A stretch of DNA of 64,000 nucleotides from an uncultured Eubacteriales bacterium (GTDB lineage: Bacteria; Bacillota; Clostridia; Oscillospirales; UBA644). Both the position numbers and the translations under genes were made by a program. Position 1 is the first letter of the stretch; every line of letters starts with the position of its first letter. The notes under the pieces are model-generated. The model worked only from the letters and a program-made list of their open reading frames with translations, was not told where the DNA came from and did no database searches. Location of the stretch: positions 73,950-137,949 of the forward strand of contig CAKSBH010000005.1 of NCBI GenBank assembly GCA_934438175.1. The letters run 5' to 3'. Below are positions 29,210 to 37,783 of this stretch, one piece after another.

Positions 29210-29466
29210 ACTTCCCCCGATTGGTTCTGTTCCAAGGCACGCGCCAGCTGATCAGGGCAGGAAGTTCCCTTCGATCCGCACTGAATTCCTTTCAGACGCC
29301 GGATGGCTTCCTCGGCAGGCAGCCCGACGACCAGGCGTGCTACCCCCTGCGTATTTCCCATACAACCGCCGACAAATTCGCACGATGTAATCACATTGCT
29401 GTCGTCCAGTGTTACCAGGATTTCACGGGAGCAGGTTCCCTTTGTTTTATAACGAAACGACTTCAT
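29206..29466 (-). CDS. TSCPD-domain protein (TIGR03905-like)
   Basis: A small 86-aa protein that is essentially one TSCPD domain: TKGTCSREILVTLDDSNVI, GGCMGNTQGVARLVVGLP, then RLKGIQCGSKGTSCPDQLARAL. The four cysteines match the spacing found in this stand-alone clostridial family, which is related to the C-terminal zinc-binding part of class II ribonucleotide reductases. Its role is unknown. It lies between rlmH and the phosphohexomutase with tight spacing and shares their transcript. Confidence 0.9.
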   Translation of the reverse strand: MKSFRYKTKGTCSREILVTLDDSNVITSCEFVGGCMGNTQGVARLVVGLPAEEAIRRLKGIQCGSKGTSCPDQLARALEQNQSGEV

Positions 29467-29479
29467 AACGATTTCTCCT

Positions 29480-29914
29480 TTATTTATGATAGGGTATATG
29501 ATTCACAATGGTCATCGCCCGGTAGATCTGCTCCAACAGCATCACACGCATCAGCTGATGCGGAAATGTCATAGCCGAAAACGAAAGCCGAAGATCTGCC
29601 TTTGCCTTCACTTCCGGCGCAAGTCCGCACGAACTTCCGATAACAAATGTGATTTCGGAAGAGATCAGGGACGTCTTTTCCACAAATGCCGCGAGATCCG
29701 TGGAAGAAAGTTCTTTTCCCTCAATACACAGCGCAACCACGGTGCCGCGCAGATGCCGCAGAATCTGATCCTTCTCCTTTTCCGGAGTGCTTTCGGCAAC
29801 CTCCGTCACGGTCAGGCGGCAAAAACGGGAAAGACGCCGTGCATATTCGGACGCCGCATCCCGCAGATACGCTTCTTTCAGATTTCCCGGACAAACCAGG
29901 TTTATACCAAGCAT
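29480..29914 (-). CDS. rlmH: 23S rRNA pseudouridine-1915 N3-methyltransferase
   Basis: RlmH (144 aa), a SPOUT-class methyltransferase acting on pseudouridine 1915 in helix 69 of the 70S ribosome. The SAM-binding knot segment FVIGSSCGLAPEVK and the C-terminal PHQLMRVMLLEQIYRAMTIVN, ending IPYHK, are diagnostic. It overlaps the walJ stop region by 13 bases. The walJ-rlmH pairing is frequent in Firmicutes. Confidence 0.97.
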   Translation of the reverse strand: MLGINLVCPGNLKEAYLRDAASEYARRLSRFCRLTVTEVAESTPEKEKDQILRHLRGTVVALCIEGKELSSTDLAAFVEKTSLISSEITFVIGSSCGLAPEVKAKADLRLSFSAMTFPHQLMRVMLLEQIYRAMTIVNHIPYHK

Positions 29915-30708
29915 ACATCTTCTCCGTAAGCAAAAATCGCCGACGCACGGTCAGGCGGAGCGACCTCAATCCGCACATCGGTCACCCCCCGCTCGGCAAG
30001 AAGTTTCTTTACCGTGTCCCCGGCAAGTTTCGGCGTATTGTTCTCCTTGCTCAGATGCGCCAGGATCACCACCTCCGGCTTATGGGTCAACCCGCAGATG
30101 ACATCGGCGCACTGGGCATTGGAAAGATGCCCGCACCGTCCGCAGATACGCTGTTTGAGCGGATACGGATAAGGGCCTGTCCGAAGCATCTCCTCGTCGT
30201 GATTTGCCTCAAGCACAAGAACTCTGCAGTTCTCCAGTTGCCGAAGCATTTCCGAAGTCACCGTTCCGGTATCGGTCAGAATGCCGAAGCGGATTCCCGC
30301 CGCATCCACAACATATCCAACGCTTTCGGCGCTGTCGTGCAGAGACGGAAACGATCGTACGGAAAACGGGCTGCAGTGCGCAGTCGCTCCGGTTCGCATG
30401 GGAACAAACAGATCCTCATCCACCGACGGACACGCCAGCAGAGCCGCCTCCCGCGTGGCTTCATTGGCAAATACCGGAATGCTGTATCTTTTCAGAATCG
30501 TCGCCAGCCCGGCAATATGGTCGAAATGCTCATGCGTCAGAAAAATGCCCCGCACCCGGTTGTATGAAGATCCGATGGATTCCAGCGCCGCCCCAAGCTT
30601 CCGGATGCCGGCTCCGGCATCAATCAGAACGGCACTCCCGTCCGCCTCGATGTATGTACAGTTGGCACTGCTTCCACTGAATAAAGTGCCGATACGAACG
30701 GAAATCAT
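29902..30708 (-). CDS. walJ: MBL-fold metallo-hydrolase, YycJ/WalJ type
   Basis: A 268-aa metallo-beta-lactamase-fold protein. The THEHFDHIAGL motif gives the HxHxDH metal site; LFSGSSANCTYIEAD at the N-terminus, ILTDTGTV, EANHDEEML and AHLSKENNTP complete the YycJ pattern. In Bacillus and Staphylococcus this family is tied to the WalRK cell-wall regulon and has been described as a DNase-like enzyme; the substrate is unsettled. It starts two bases after murA and overlaps rlmH. Confidence 0.92.
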   Translation of the reverse strand: MISVRIGTLFSGSSANCTYIEADGSAVLIDAGAGIRKLGAALESIGSSYNRVRGIFLTHEHFDHIAGLATILKRYSIPVFANEATREAALLACPSVDEDLFVPMRTGATAHCSPFSVRSFPSLHDSAESVGYVVDAAGIRFGILTDTGTVTSEMLRQLENCRVLVLEANHDEEMLRTGPYPYPLKQRICGRCGHLSNAQCADVICGLTHKPEVVILAHLSKENNTPKLAGDTVKKLLAERGVTDVRIEVAPPDRASAIFAYGEDVCLV

Positions 30709-30709
30709 C

Positions 30710-31981
30710 TCAATCTTCCACCGAAACTTTCACGATGTCCGCCCCAAGTGAGCGGAATTTATCCACAATATTCTCATAGCCGCGTTCCACATACTCAATG
30801 TCGGAAATCTCCGTTTCTCCTTCCGCACAAAGCGCCGCAATAATCATTGCCACGCCGGCACGGAGATCGTGCGCACGCACGCGTGTTCCCATCAGGCGTC
30901 CCACACCGTCGATGTTGCAGACCTTGCCCGCAACCGACAGATTGGCACCCATACGCATCAGTTCCGTTACATATCCGAACCGATGGTCATACACACTTTC
31001 CGTCACAATGGAATGTCCGCGCGCCGTACAAAGCAAGGTGGTGATCTGCGGCTGCATATCGGTGGGAAAGCCCGGATACGGAAGCGTTTTTACACGGATG
31101 GCTTCCAGATCTCCCTCCCGGCAAACGATAAGAGAATCCTCCACTTCCTCCACCTTCACCCCTGCCTCTTTCAGTTTGGCGGTAATGGGATCCAGATGTT
31201 TGGAAATGATGTTGCGGATGGTGACCCGTCCGCCTGTTGCAGCGGCAGCCACCATAAATGTTCCGGCCTCGATCTGATCCGGAATGATGGTATATTCCCC
31301 GCCCAGAAGCCCCTCCACGCCGCGGATACGGATCACGTCCGTCCCGGCGCCCTTGATGTCAGCTCCCATGGAGTTCAGAAAGTTTGCCACATCCACGATA
31401 TGCGGCTCTTTGGCTGCGTTTTCAATTGTCGTCTGTCCAGGTGCGAGAACGGCGGCAAGCATGATGTTGATGGTTGCACCCACACTGTTGATATCCATAT
31501 AGACCGAAGCGCCCTTCAGGCCATCGGATTCCAGCAGAACCTCGCCGAATGCCATACTCACACGAGCACCCAGCGCCTCAAACCCCTTGATGTGCTGGTC
31601 TATGGGCCGGGAGCCGAAATCACATCCGCCCGGCATTCCCACCTTGGCTTTGCCGAACCGCCCCAGAAGCGCTCCCATAAAATAATACGAACCGCGCATC
31701 TTGCTCACATCTTCACGGTCTTCCACCACCGAAGTGCTTACCCCGGAACAGTCAATGACGACGGTTCCGTCCTTCAGGTCTGAAACCTCCGCACCGAGTC
31801 GGCGCAAAATATTCAGCAGCATCCGAACGTCCCGGATATCCGGCACATTTTCAATGCGACACGCTCCCCGGATCAGAACCGTTGCGGGAAGAATAGCAAC
31901 TGCCGCATTCTTTCCGCCGCTGATGGGAACTTCTCCGTACAGGCGGTTTCCGCCCCTGACCAGATACTTTTCCAAATTCAA
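30710..31981 (-). CDS. murA: UDP-N-acetylglucosamine 1-carboxyvinyltransferase
   Basis: MurA (423 aa) makes the first committed peptidoglycan precursor by transferring enolpyruvate from PEP to UDP-GlcNAc. The catalytic cysteine loop GGCDFGSRPIDQHIKG is present, so the fosfomycin target residue is retained. The GGKNAAVAILPAT substrate loop near the N-terminus and PYPGFPTDMQPQ are also intact. The arrangement M23 endopeptidase-murA-walJ puts cell-wall synthesis and remodelling genes on one transcript. Confidence 0.98.
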   Translation of the reverse strand: MNLEKYLVRGGNRLYGEVPISGGKNAAVAILPATVLIRGACRIENVPDIRDVRMLLNILRRLGAEVSDLKDGTVVIDCSGVSTSVVEDREDVSKMRGSYYFMGALLGRFGKAKVGMPGGCDFGSRPIDQHIKGFEALGARVSMAFGEVLLESDGLKGASVYMDINSVGATINIMLAAVLAPGQTTIENAAKEPHIVDVANFLNSMGADIKGAGTDVIRIRGVEGLLGGEYTIIPDQIEAGTFMVAAAATGGRVTIRNIISKHLDPITAKLKEAGVKVEEVEDSLIVCREGDLEAIRVKTLPYPGFPTDMQPQITTLLCTARGHSIVTESVYDHRFGYVTELMRMGANLSVAGKVCNIDGVGRLMGTRVRAHDLRAGVAMIIAALCAEGETEISDIEYVERGYENIVDKFRSLGADIVKVSVED

Positions 31982-31995
31982 ACACCCTCACACAT

Positions 31996-33639
31996 TCAGT
32001 CTTTTTTCAGATACGGCAACGGATTGATGTATTGCGTCGTGCCGGTATAGCAAAGTGCAAAATGCAGATGCGAACCGGTACTGTTTCCGGTGCTGCCCAC
32101 ATAGGCAACCACATCTCCTTTTTTTACACGAACGCCTTTTTTGATTCCTTTGGCAATCCGGCTGCAATGCCCGTACACGGACACAATGCCGTTGCCATGA
32201 TTCACTTTCACAAAATTGCCCAGCCCGTTTTCCTGATACCCGGTTTCATAAACCACACCGTCGTCCGCCGCAAAAATGCGCGTCCCCGTTGTTGCGGCAA
32301 TGTCCAGCCCCCGATGGAAGCCCGGAACGCCCCGAAGTGTCCGCCTGCCGTAATAGGATGTGATGCTGTAATACGAGGCAAGCGGCCACAGGAATTCTCC
32401 GGAAGGCGCAATCGACCTGGTCCCGATGGAAACACGCTGCGTGATGGCATCTCTCACCTTGGTCCGGCTCTGCTCGGTCCGGGACATCTCAATGCCGTTG
32501 ACAATCACAACAGAAAGCTCCACATCGTAAAGTCCGTTGACGCCTGCCGTTGTCACCACAGACTGTCCCTCCAGATACGCATCCGTTTCCGTGGAGACAG
32601 TCTGATACGGCACAATCTGCCGGTACCGCACGGTCCGCGTCTCCACCACGGAAAGTTTGCAGGAAGGAGCCCCGACCTCCAACACCGTTCCCACAGGGAA
32701 CGCATCGTCTTTCAGTCCGGGATTCAGAAGCTTCAGCTCCGGAACATTCAACCCGTACATCTGCGCCACAGAAGATGCCGTTTCTCCGCTTTTTACCGTA
32801 TGCTTCAGCGAATGGACCGGACGGGTAAACAGAAGCAGCATTTCTTCCGGGGTCCGGGCATCGTTTTTGTCAAACGTACCTTTCTCATACGAAAATCCGT
32901 TGAGAATCCTCCAGTCCGTATTGTCCGGATCTTCCACATATGCCGAAAGCAGTTGCCGCTGCAATGCCAGCACCTCGGATTCCCGTTTCAGCGTTCCCAA
33001 CAGCTTTCCGTCCAGATATACCCCGTAGGATTTGCCGAAATCTTCCGCCACGCTGGCGTATACCGCTTCAAAGATCTCATCCGCCGTGCGAACCTGCGTC
33101 CGCTCCACAACCGCCATCCGAAGCGTCGGATAGGCGTTCATATAGTATTCCCCGTTGTTATTCTGATAAAACGCCGTGGAAAGCCGGTCGCGCACACGGT
33201 CAAACGTTGCCTCGTCCCGCACGCAGACACCAAGATCCTTTTCGTTCAGAAATACCCGGAGCGCTACCGTATGCCGCGAAACAAAAATGCCCGATACCAC
33301 CAGAATCGCTGCGCCGAGAACCGGAACAAGGAACGGCATGACCAGTCGTACCGAGGCAACCGCATAATAGCCCGCAGTCCGGACCGCGTTCCGCACGTTG
33401 TAAGAAATCCGGTAAAACAGCCGTGCCCGCCGGACATTGACCGAATACACGGCATGCGAACGTTTCTTTCCCGAAATATAACGGGAAAACCTCTCTTTAC
33501 GTTCCCGCCAGAACATCTCTGCCCAAAGCCCTGCCCGACGAAACAGACGGGGAACGGCACGCATCCGTGTCTGCATACGCCCCAGACGCGTCTTCACTTC
33601 CGTTTCCACGGACGGCAGATTTTTTTTCGGAGCCGACAC
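31996..33639 (-). CDS. Membrane-anchored M23 peptidoglycan endopeptidase with LysM and G5 domains
   Basis: A 547-aa cell-wall hydrolase. A basic cytoplasmic N-terminus is followed by a membrane helix near residues 103-125 (VMPFLVPVLGAAILVVSGIFV), a LysM motif from about 275 (HTVKSGETASSVAQMYGLN), a G5 domain at about 330-405, and an M23 domain at about 413-543 with the zinc ligands in GFHRGLDIAA and GSHLHFALC. The start is GTG with AAAGGAGG. It is the first gene of the murA operon. M23 enzymes with a full HxxxD and HxH set are usually active. Confidence 0.94.
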   Translation of the reverse strand: MSAPKKNLPSVETEVKTRLGRMQTRMRAVPRLFRRAGLWAEMFWRERKERFSRYISGKKRSHAVYSVNVRRARLFYRISYNVRNAVRTAGYYAVASVRLVMPFLVPVLGAAILVVSGIFVSRHTVALRVFLNEKDLGVCVRDEATFDRVRDRLSTAFYQNNNGEYYMNAYPTLRMAVVERTQVRTADEIFEAVYASVAEDFGKSYGVYLDGKLLGTLKRESEVLALQRQLLSAYVEDPDNTDWRILNGFSYEKGTFDKNDARTPEEMLLLFTRPVHSLKHTVKSGETASSVAQMYGLNVPELKLLNPGLKDDAFPVGTVLEVGAPSCKLSVVETRTVRYRQIVPYQTVSTETDAYLEGQSVVTTAGVNGLYDVELSVVIVNGIEMSRTEQSRTKVRDAITQRVSIGTRSIAPSGEFLWPLASYYSITSYYGRRTLRGVPGFHRGLDIAATTGTRIFAADDGVVYETGYQENGLGNFVKVNHGNGIVSVYGHCSRIAKGIKKGVRVKKGDVVAYVGSTGNSTGSHLHFALCYTGTTQYINPLPYLKKD

Positions 33640-33677
33640 CGAGGTGCCTCCTTTCCGACAGCATTTCTTATCTTATA

Positions 33678-33706
33678 ATTATACTATATCTTTTCTCCGT
33701 TTTCAA
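33678..33706 (-). promoter_or_regulatory. Promoter of the M23-murA operon
   Basis: -35 TTGAAA (33701-33706), 17-bp spacer, -10 TATAAT (33678-33683), about 40 bases before the GTG start. Confidence 0.85.
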
Positions 33707-33739
33707 GCGGTTTGCAGTGAAAAATACATTTCTGACCAT

Positions 33740-34570
33740 TCATTCGTTCTTGAACATTTCATAAATATCATGTTTTGACATTCCGAATTCTTCCGCAAGC
33801 TCTTTGGCGGCAGCGGTTCTGGTCAATCCTTCTGCCCGTTTCCGGTCAAAAAGATGTGCCAGCTTTTCCCGGTCCAACGGTTCCGCCGTCTTCGGAACTG
33901 CCCCTTCCAAAATCAGAACAAACTCACCGCGCGGTACGTTTTCCGCATAATAAGCGGCGGCATCCGCCACCGTCGTACGGCGCACCTCTTCATAAATTTT
34001 GGAAATTTCCCGCACCAGCGAGATTCTCCGTTCACCCAACAATGGGCAAAGTTCCCGAAGTGTCCGGGCAAGCCGATGGGGCGCTTCATACAGAATCACG
34101 GTACGGGGTTCTTCGGCAAGCTGTCCGATACAGCGGCGACGTTCCGAATCATTCTGGGGAAGAAATCCCTCAAACACAAACCGTCGTGTAGACAAGCCGC
34201 TCATAGCAAGAGCGGTCACCGCTGCACAGGCGCCGGGAATTGCACTGACGCGCAGTCCGCGCTCATGACACTGGCGCACCAGAATCTCGCCAGGATCGGA
34301 AATTCCGGGCATCCCGGCATCCGATACCAACGCACAGACCTCACCGTTCTCCAGCCGCCGCAAAATTTCCTCACCGCGAACCGCCGTGTTATGTTCGTAA
34401 TAGCTCACCATGGGCTTGTGAATGCCGAAATGCTTGAGAAGGACACCGCTTTTCCGGGTATCCTCCGCCGCAATAAAATCTGCCTTGCCGAGAATCTCCA
34501 CGGCACGCGGAGACAGATCTCCGAGATTTCCGATGGGCGTGGCAACCAGATAAAGAGACGGTTCATCCAT
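33740..34570 (-). CDS. rsmI: 16S rRNA (cytidine-1402 2'-O)-methyltransferase
   Basis: RsmI (276 aa), a tetrapyrrole-methylase-fold enzyme that methylates C1402 in the decoding centre. LYLVATPIGNLGDLSPRAVE at the N-terminus, AEDTRKSGVLLKHFGI, VSDAGMPGISDPGEIL and YEAPHRL are the family motifs. It starts only 20 bases after the ferredoxin terminator, with a GGAGG ribosome site, so it may depend on read-through or on a promoter hidden in that hairpin region. Confidence 0.97.
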   Translation of the reverse strand: MDEPSLYLVATPIGNLGDLSPRAVEILGKADFIAAEDTRKSGVLLKHFGIHKPMVSYYEHNTAVRGEEILRRLENGEVCALVSDAGMPGISDPGEILVRQCHERGLRVSAIPGACAAVTALAMSGLSTRRFVFEGFLPQNDSERRRCIGQLAEEPRTVILYEAPHRLARTLRELCPLLGERRISLVREISKIYEEVRRTTVADAAAYYAENVPRGEFVLILEGAVPKTAEPLDREKLAHLFDRKRAEGLTRTAAAKELAEEFGMSKHDIYEMFKNE

Positions 34571-34583
34571 CTTGATTCCTCCA

Positions 34584-34620
34584 TAAAAAAACGGAGGCCG
34601 CAGAGAAAGGCGACCTCCGT
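34584..34620 (-). terminator. Terminator of the ferredoxin gene
   Basis: Stem ACGGAGGTCGCC/GCGGCCTCCGT with one internal mismatch; T7 follows on the minus strand. Confidence 0.9.
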
Positions 34621-34631
34621 GTTTTCTTGTC

Positions 34632-34805
34632 TTATTCCTTCGGCTGAGGAGCGTCTACCGGGCAAACGCCTGCGCAAGAACCGCAGTCAATGCATTTATC
34701 TTCGTCGATAACGAAAATGCTGTCTCCTTCGGAAATTGCCTCGACCGGACATTCACCTGCACACGTGCCGCAAGAAATGCACGCATCTGTGATCTGATAT
34801 GCCAT
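34632..34805 (-). CDS. 2[4Fe-4S] ferredoxin
   Basis: A 57-aa bacterial-type ferredoxin. It starts MAYQITDACISCGTCAGECP and has a second CIDCGSCAGVCP set, giving the two full CxxCxxCxxxCP cluster motifs. It is the low-potential electron carrier of clostridial metabolism and the natural partner of Rnf. It has its own promoter, an AGGAGG ribosome site and a terminator, so it is expressed independently of the Rnf-holB-ricT operon just upstream. Confidence 0.97.
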   Translation of the reverse strand: MAYQITDACISCGTCAGECPVEAISEGDSIFVIDEDKCIDCGSCAGVCPVDAPQPKE

Positions 34806-34846
34806 TTTACAAAACCTCCTGACTATCGTTTACTTGTTCGCCTATT

Positions 34847-34875
34847 ATATTAGCATTTTTTTTCAAAAGAATCAA
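34847..34875 (-). promoter_or_regulatory. Promoter of the ferredoxin gene
   Basis: -35 TTGATT (34870-34875), 17-bp spacer, -10 TAATAT (34847-34852), 20 bases beyond the ricT stop. Confidence 0.75.
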
Positions 34876-34895
34876 GAGTTTTTCTTAAAAATCTT

Positions 34896-35774
34896 TTATT
34901 CTGTTTCCGTCTTTTCGTTTTCCCGGTCTGCCCGGGCTGTTTTCTGAGCATTGGGATCGGCTTTTCCGGAACGCAGAACCGTCAGATCTTCCTTGTTATA
35001 CATCTTGATAACTGCGGTATCGCCGGAAATTTTGACCCGGACCGTCCCGGCAAGAGGGTTCACCTCCACAACCGTTCCCGTTCCGTCCGGCGTACGCACC
35101 AACGACCCGTTCTTCGGCACCGCCTTGAGGGCTTCCTCATACGTCGGCTCCTCATAATTCAGACAACAGATCAATTTCCCGCAGGTTCCGGAGATCTTCT
35201 GCGGATTGGTCGAAAGAGACTGATCCTTTGCCATCCGCACGGAGACCGGCGCAAATTCATCCAGAAAGCTTGCACAGCAGACCTTCCGTCCGCACACCCC
35301 AAGCCCGCCGAGAATCTTCGTTTCGTCCCTTGCACCGATCTGCCGCAACTCAATGCGGGTCTTGAACACCGATGCCAGATCCTTAACCAGTTCGCGGAAA
35401 TCCACACGGCCATCGGCAACAAAATTAAAAATAATCTTACTGTTATCAAAGGTATATTCCACGTCAACCAGCGCCATTTCCAGTTTGTGCTTGCGGATTT
35501 TCTCCTCACAAACGGAAAACGCTTTCTTTTCTTTTTCCCGGTTTTTACGGTCCGCAGCCAAATCCTCTTCGGTTGCAAGCCGGACAACGGGGCTGAGCGG
35601 CATAAAATCGGGATTTTCTTCTACCTGTTTGTTTTCCACAATCACATCGCCGATTTCTTTACCGCGCACCGTTTCCACAATCACGCGCGAACCCTTCGGC
35701 AGGGTCAGACCCTTCGGGTCAAAATAATAGATTTTTCCGACCGGCTTGAACCGGACTCCCACAATTTCAATCAT
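34896..35774 (-). CDS. ricT: PSP1-domain protein RicT (YaaT)
   Basis: A 292-aa RicT homologue. In Bacillus, RicT with RicA and RicF forms an Fe-S complex that promotes RNase Y-dependent mRNA maturation and affects sporulation and competence. The PSP1 domain spans about residues 60-150; the cysteines LGVCGRKVCCASFLDEF and GTCGKLICCLNYE are the conserved cluster ligands. The C-terminal KADPNAQKTARADRENEKTE is a charged tail. It overlaps holB by four bases, the usual clostridial and bacillar pairing. Confidence 0.93.
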   Translation of the reverse strand: MIEIVGVRFKPVGKIYYFDPKGLTLPKGSRVIVETVRGKEIGDVIVENKQVEENPDFMPLSPVVRLATEEDLAADRKNREKEKKAFSVCEEKIRKHKLEMALVDVEYTFDNSKIIFNFVADGRVDFRELVKDLASVFKTRIELRQIGARDETKILGGLGVCGRKVCCASFLDEFAPVSVRMAKDQSLSTNPQKISGTCGKLICCLNYEEPTYEEALKAVPKNGSLVRTPDGTGTVVEVNPLAGTVRVKISGDTAVIKMYNKEDLTVLRSGKADPNAQKTARADRENEKTETE

Positions 35775-36745
35775 ATTGTTCTCCTGTTTTGTTTTTTCTC
35801 GTCAGCCATGGCACATTGCCGGGCAATCGCGGTATTGAACAGTGTCAGATTCACATTCCGCTCTGCGTCCCTTTTTGCCTGCGCAAAAATTTCCGTGTAA
35901 GCACTCAGCCGCCGTTCTCCCGCGCGTACAGCGGCATGTTCCGTATCCGTCAAAGGAAATCCGGCGCGCCGCGTTACCAGGGCAATCAGCAATTTTTCCA
36001 GCCGTTCCCCCACGCCGGCAACCATCCGGCGATGCCGTTCCCGATCCTTTTCCTCACTGAGAAGATTGGTTGCGCCGACCGGATCGTTTGCCAGAAGCGC
36101 CTGTACCACGCGTTCGCATTTTTCATGAAATTCCGTACGCTCGTTTTCATATTCCGCCACGGCACGCCCGAGATACCCATCGGAAGCATCCACGGCGGCA
36201 GCGAGGCGTCCCGGATCCCCCGCTCCGAATTTCCGCTCCAGAAACCGTCGCACCGTGTCGTTGTCCAACGGCTTCAGCGACAACACCGTACAGCGGGAGC
36301 GGATGGTTTCCAACAAGCCCTCCTTCGCCGTACACAGAAGCAAAAACACCGCGAAACGGGGCGGCTCTTCCAGCGTCTTGAGCAACACATTCTGCTGAAC
36401 GGTTCCCAGTTTGTCCGCCTCGTCCAGCACATAGACTTTTCGCTTTCCTTCATTGGGAAAGAACGGAACCGTCTCCAGCACCCGCCGCAGATCCTCGGTG
36501 CGAATGTCCGGGGGGATGGTCGTTACGTCCACATGCACGCCCTCTGCCGCCTTCCGGCAGGCATCGCAATGCCCGCAGGGAATCCGGTCTTCCGACCGGC
36601 AGAGTGCCGCCGCCGTCAGAATCCGCATCAACGTATGCCGTCCCGAACCGACATCGCCCTCAATCAGAAATGTCTGACCGGGGAACCCGTCGGAAAAAGC
36701 GCGGCAAACCGCTTCATTTCCTTCCAGACCGGTAAAATCCACCAT
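35771..36745 (-). CDS. holB: DNA polymerase III delta-prime subunit
   Basis: Clamp-loader subunit delta' (324 aa). The N-terminal AAA+ domain has GDVGSGRHTLMRIL in the P-loop position (Arg for the usual Lys, as delta' need not hydrolyse ATP), a zinc site with CRSEDRIPCGHCDACRK, and VYVLDEADKLGTVQQNVLLKTLEEPP, the sensor/SRC-like region. A helical C-terminal collar follows. It lies between the 47-aa membrane gene and ricT in the Rnf transcript. Confidence 0.93.
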   Translation of the reverse strand: MVDFTGLEGNEAVCRAFSDGFPGQTFLIEGDVGSGRHTLMRILTAAALCRSEDRIPCGHCDACRKAAEGVHVDVTTIPPDIRTEDLRRVLETVPFFPNEGKRKVYVLDEADKLGTVQQNVLLKTLEEPPRFAVFLLLCTAKEGLLETIRSRCTVLSLKPLDNDTVRRFLERKFGAGDPGRLAAAVDASDGYLGRAVAEYENERTEFHEKCERVVQALLANDPVGATNLLSEEKDRERHRRMVAGVGERLEKLLIALVTRRAGFPLTDTEHAAVRAGERRLSAYTEIFAQAKRDAERNVNLTLFNTAIARQCAMADEKKQNRRTI

Positions 36746-36758
36746 ATCCGTTCTCCTT

Positions 36759-36902
36759 TCACCGGAACAACGACAGCAAGGGACCCGCTGTCAGAAATCC
36801 CAGCACGAACAGTCCGATACATAACAAAACAAACAGTCCCCGCCGCAATCGGCGACGGCGCCGTTCCCGGATTTCTTCTTCTCCCGCTTTCCGAAAAATC
36901 AT
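36759..36902 (-). CDS. Small single-pass membrane protein (47 aa)
   Basis: It starts MIFRKAGEEEIRERRRRRLRR, a strongly basic segment, and continues into one hydrophobic helix (GLFVLLCIGLFVLGFLTAGPLL), giving a predicted N-in single-pass protein. The ATG overlaps the rnfB stop (ATGA) and holB starts 13 bases after its end, so it is embedded in the operon. It might be an accessory subunit of the adjacent Rnf complex; nothing in the sequence proves that. Confidence 0.72.
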   Translation of the reverse strand: MIFRKAGEEEIRERRRRRLRRGLFVLLCIGLFVLGFLTAGPLLSLFR

Positions 36903-37771
36903 TCCGCATGTTCCTCCGCATCCGCTCCGTCTTCCGGACGGACTTCGGTAATGACATCGCCGCACCGGATCTGCTCGTCCCCACGCCATAAAATTCCGCG
37001 CGGACATTTATCCGCACAGATTCCGCAGCTGGTACAGAGTCCATAATCGATCTGCGCCAATTGATCTTCCACCCGGATGGCGCCCTGCGGACAGACCTTT
37101 TCACAGATCCGGCACCCGACACAGCCCACCCGGCAATACCGCCGCAGATCCGAACTTCGGTCATGCGAACTGCATCCGACCCACACGTTGGCATGAAATG
37201 GGACAAGCCGGATGATGTTTTGCGGACAGACCCCGACACAGACGCCGCATGCACGGCATTTTTCATATTCCACAACCGCTACGCCGCGTTCAACCTTGAT
37301 GGCTCCGAACGGGCAGGCACGCACGCACGTCCCCAGCCCGATGCAGCCGTACGGGCATTCTTTCGGTGTATTGCCGCCCGCTGCCGCCGACACACAGTCG
37401 CGCAATCCCTCATACCGGTATTTTAACCCGGATACCTCGTCCGTTCCGCTGCACAGAACCTGTGCGCGCAACCGCACGGTCGGCAAAAACGGCGTCCCGA
37501 CCGCATCACAGATCCGGTGGGAAATCTCATCGCCGCCAATCACACAAAGATTCGGTGCCGCCGTTCCCTCCACCAACGCCTCTGCATATTTTTCACAGGT
37601 CTCAAACCCGCAGACTCCGCAGTTTTCACCCGGAAGAATCTTAAGCAACGCCTCTTTTTTCCGGCTCTCTTTTCCGTAAAGCATGCAGGACGCTTTTTCC
37701 AGAACAAAACAAACCAGAAAAACCACGCCCGCAAACCCGGCAAGCAGAAGCGTCCATTCCAATCCGCTCAT
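36899..37771 (-). CDS. rnfB: Rnf electron-transport complex subunit B
   Basis: RnfB (290 aa), the ferredoxin-oxidising subunit. An N-terminal membrane helix (WTLLLAGFAGVVFLVCFVL) is followed by the four-Cys PGENCGVCGFETCEKYAEAL site and three further CxxCxxCxxxCP sets (GTCVRACP with nearby Cys, CRACGVCVGVCPQ, CVGCRICEKVCPQ, CTSCGICADKCPR). All cluster cysteines look intact, in contrast to the other membrane subunits of this operon. It starts 13 bases after rnfA. Confidence 0.94.
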   Translation of the reverse strand: MSGLEWTLLLAGFAGVVFLVCFVLEKASCMLYGKESRKKEALLKILPGENCGVCGFETCEKYAEALVEGTAAPNLCVIGGDEISHRICDAVGTPFLPTVRLRAQVLCSGTDEVSGLKYRYEGLRDCVSAAAGGNTPKECPYGCIGLGTCVRACPFGAIKVERGVAVVEYEKCRACGVCVGVCPQNIIRLVPFHANVWVGCSSHDRSSDLRRYCRVGCVGCRICEKVCPQGAIRVEDQLAQIDYGLCTSCGICADKCPRGILWRGDEQIRCGDVITEVRPEDGADAEEHAE

Positions 37772-37783
37772 TTCTCCGCCTCC

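Noticed and set aside
30710..31981. Fosfomycin-resistant MurA (Cys to Asp)
   Set aside because: The catalytic Cys is present in GGCDFGSRP.
35771..36745. Loss-of-function P-loop in holB (Arg for Lys)
   Set aside because: Delta-prime subunits often have altered P-loops and need not hydrolyse ATP, so this is not a defect.
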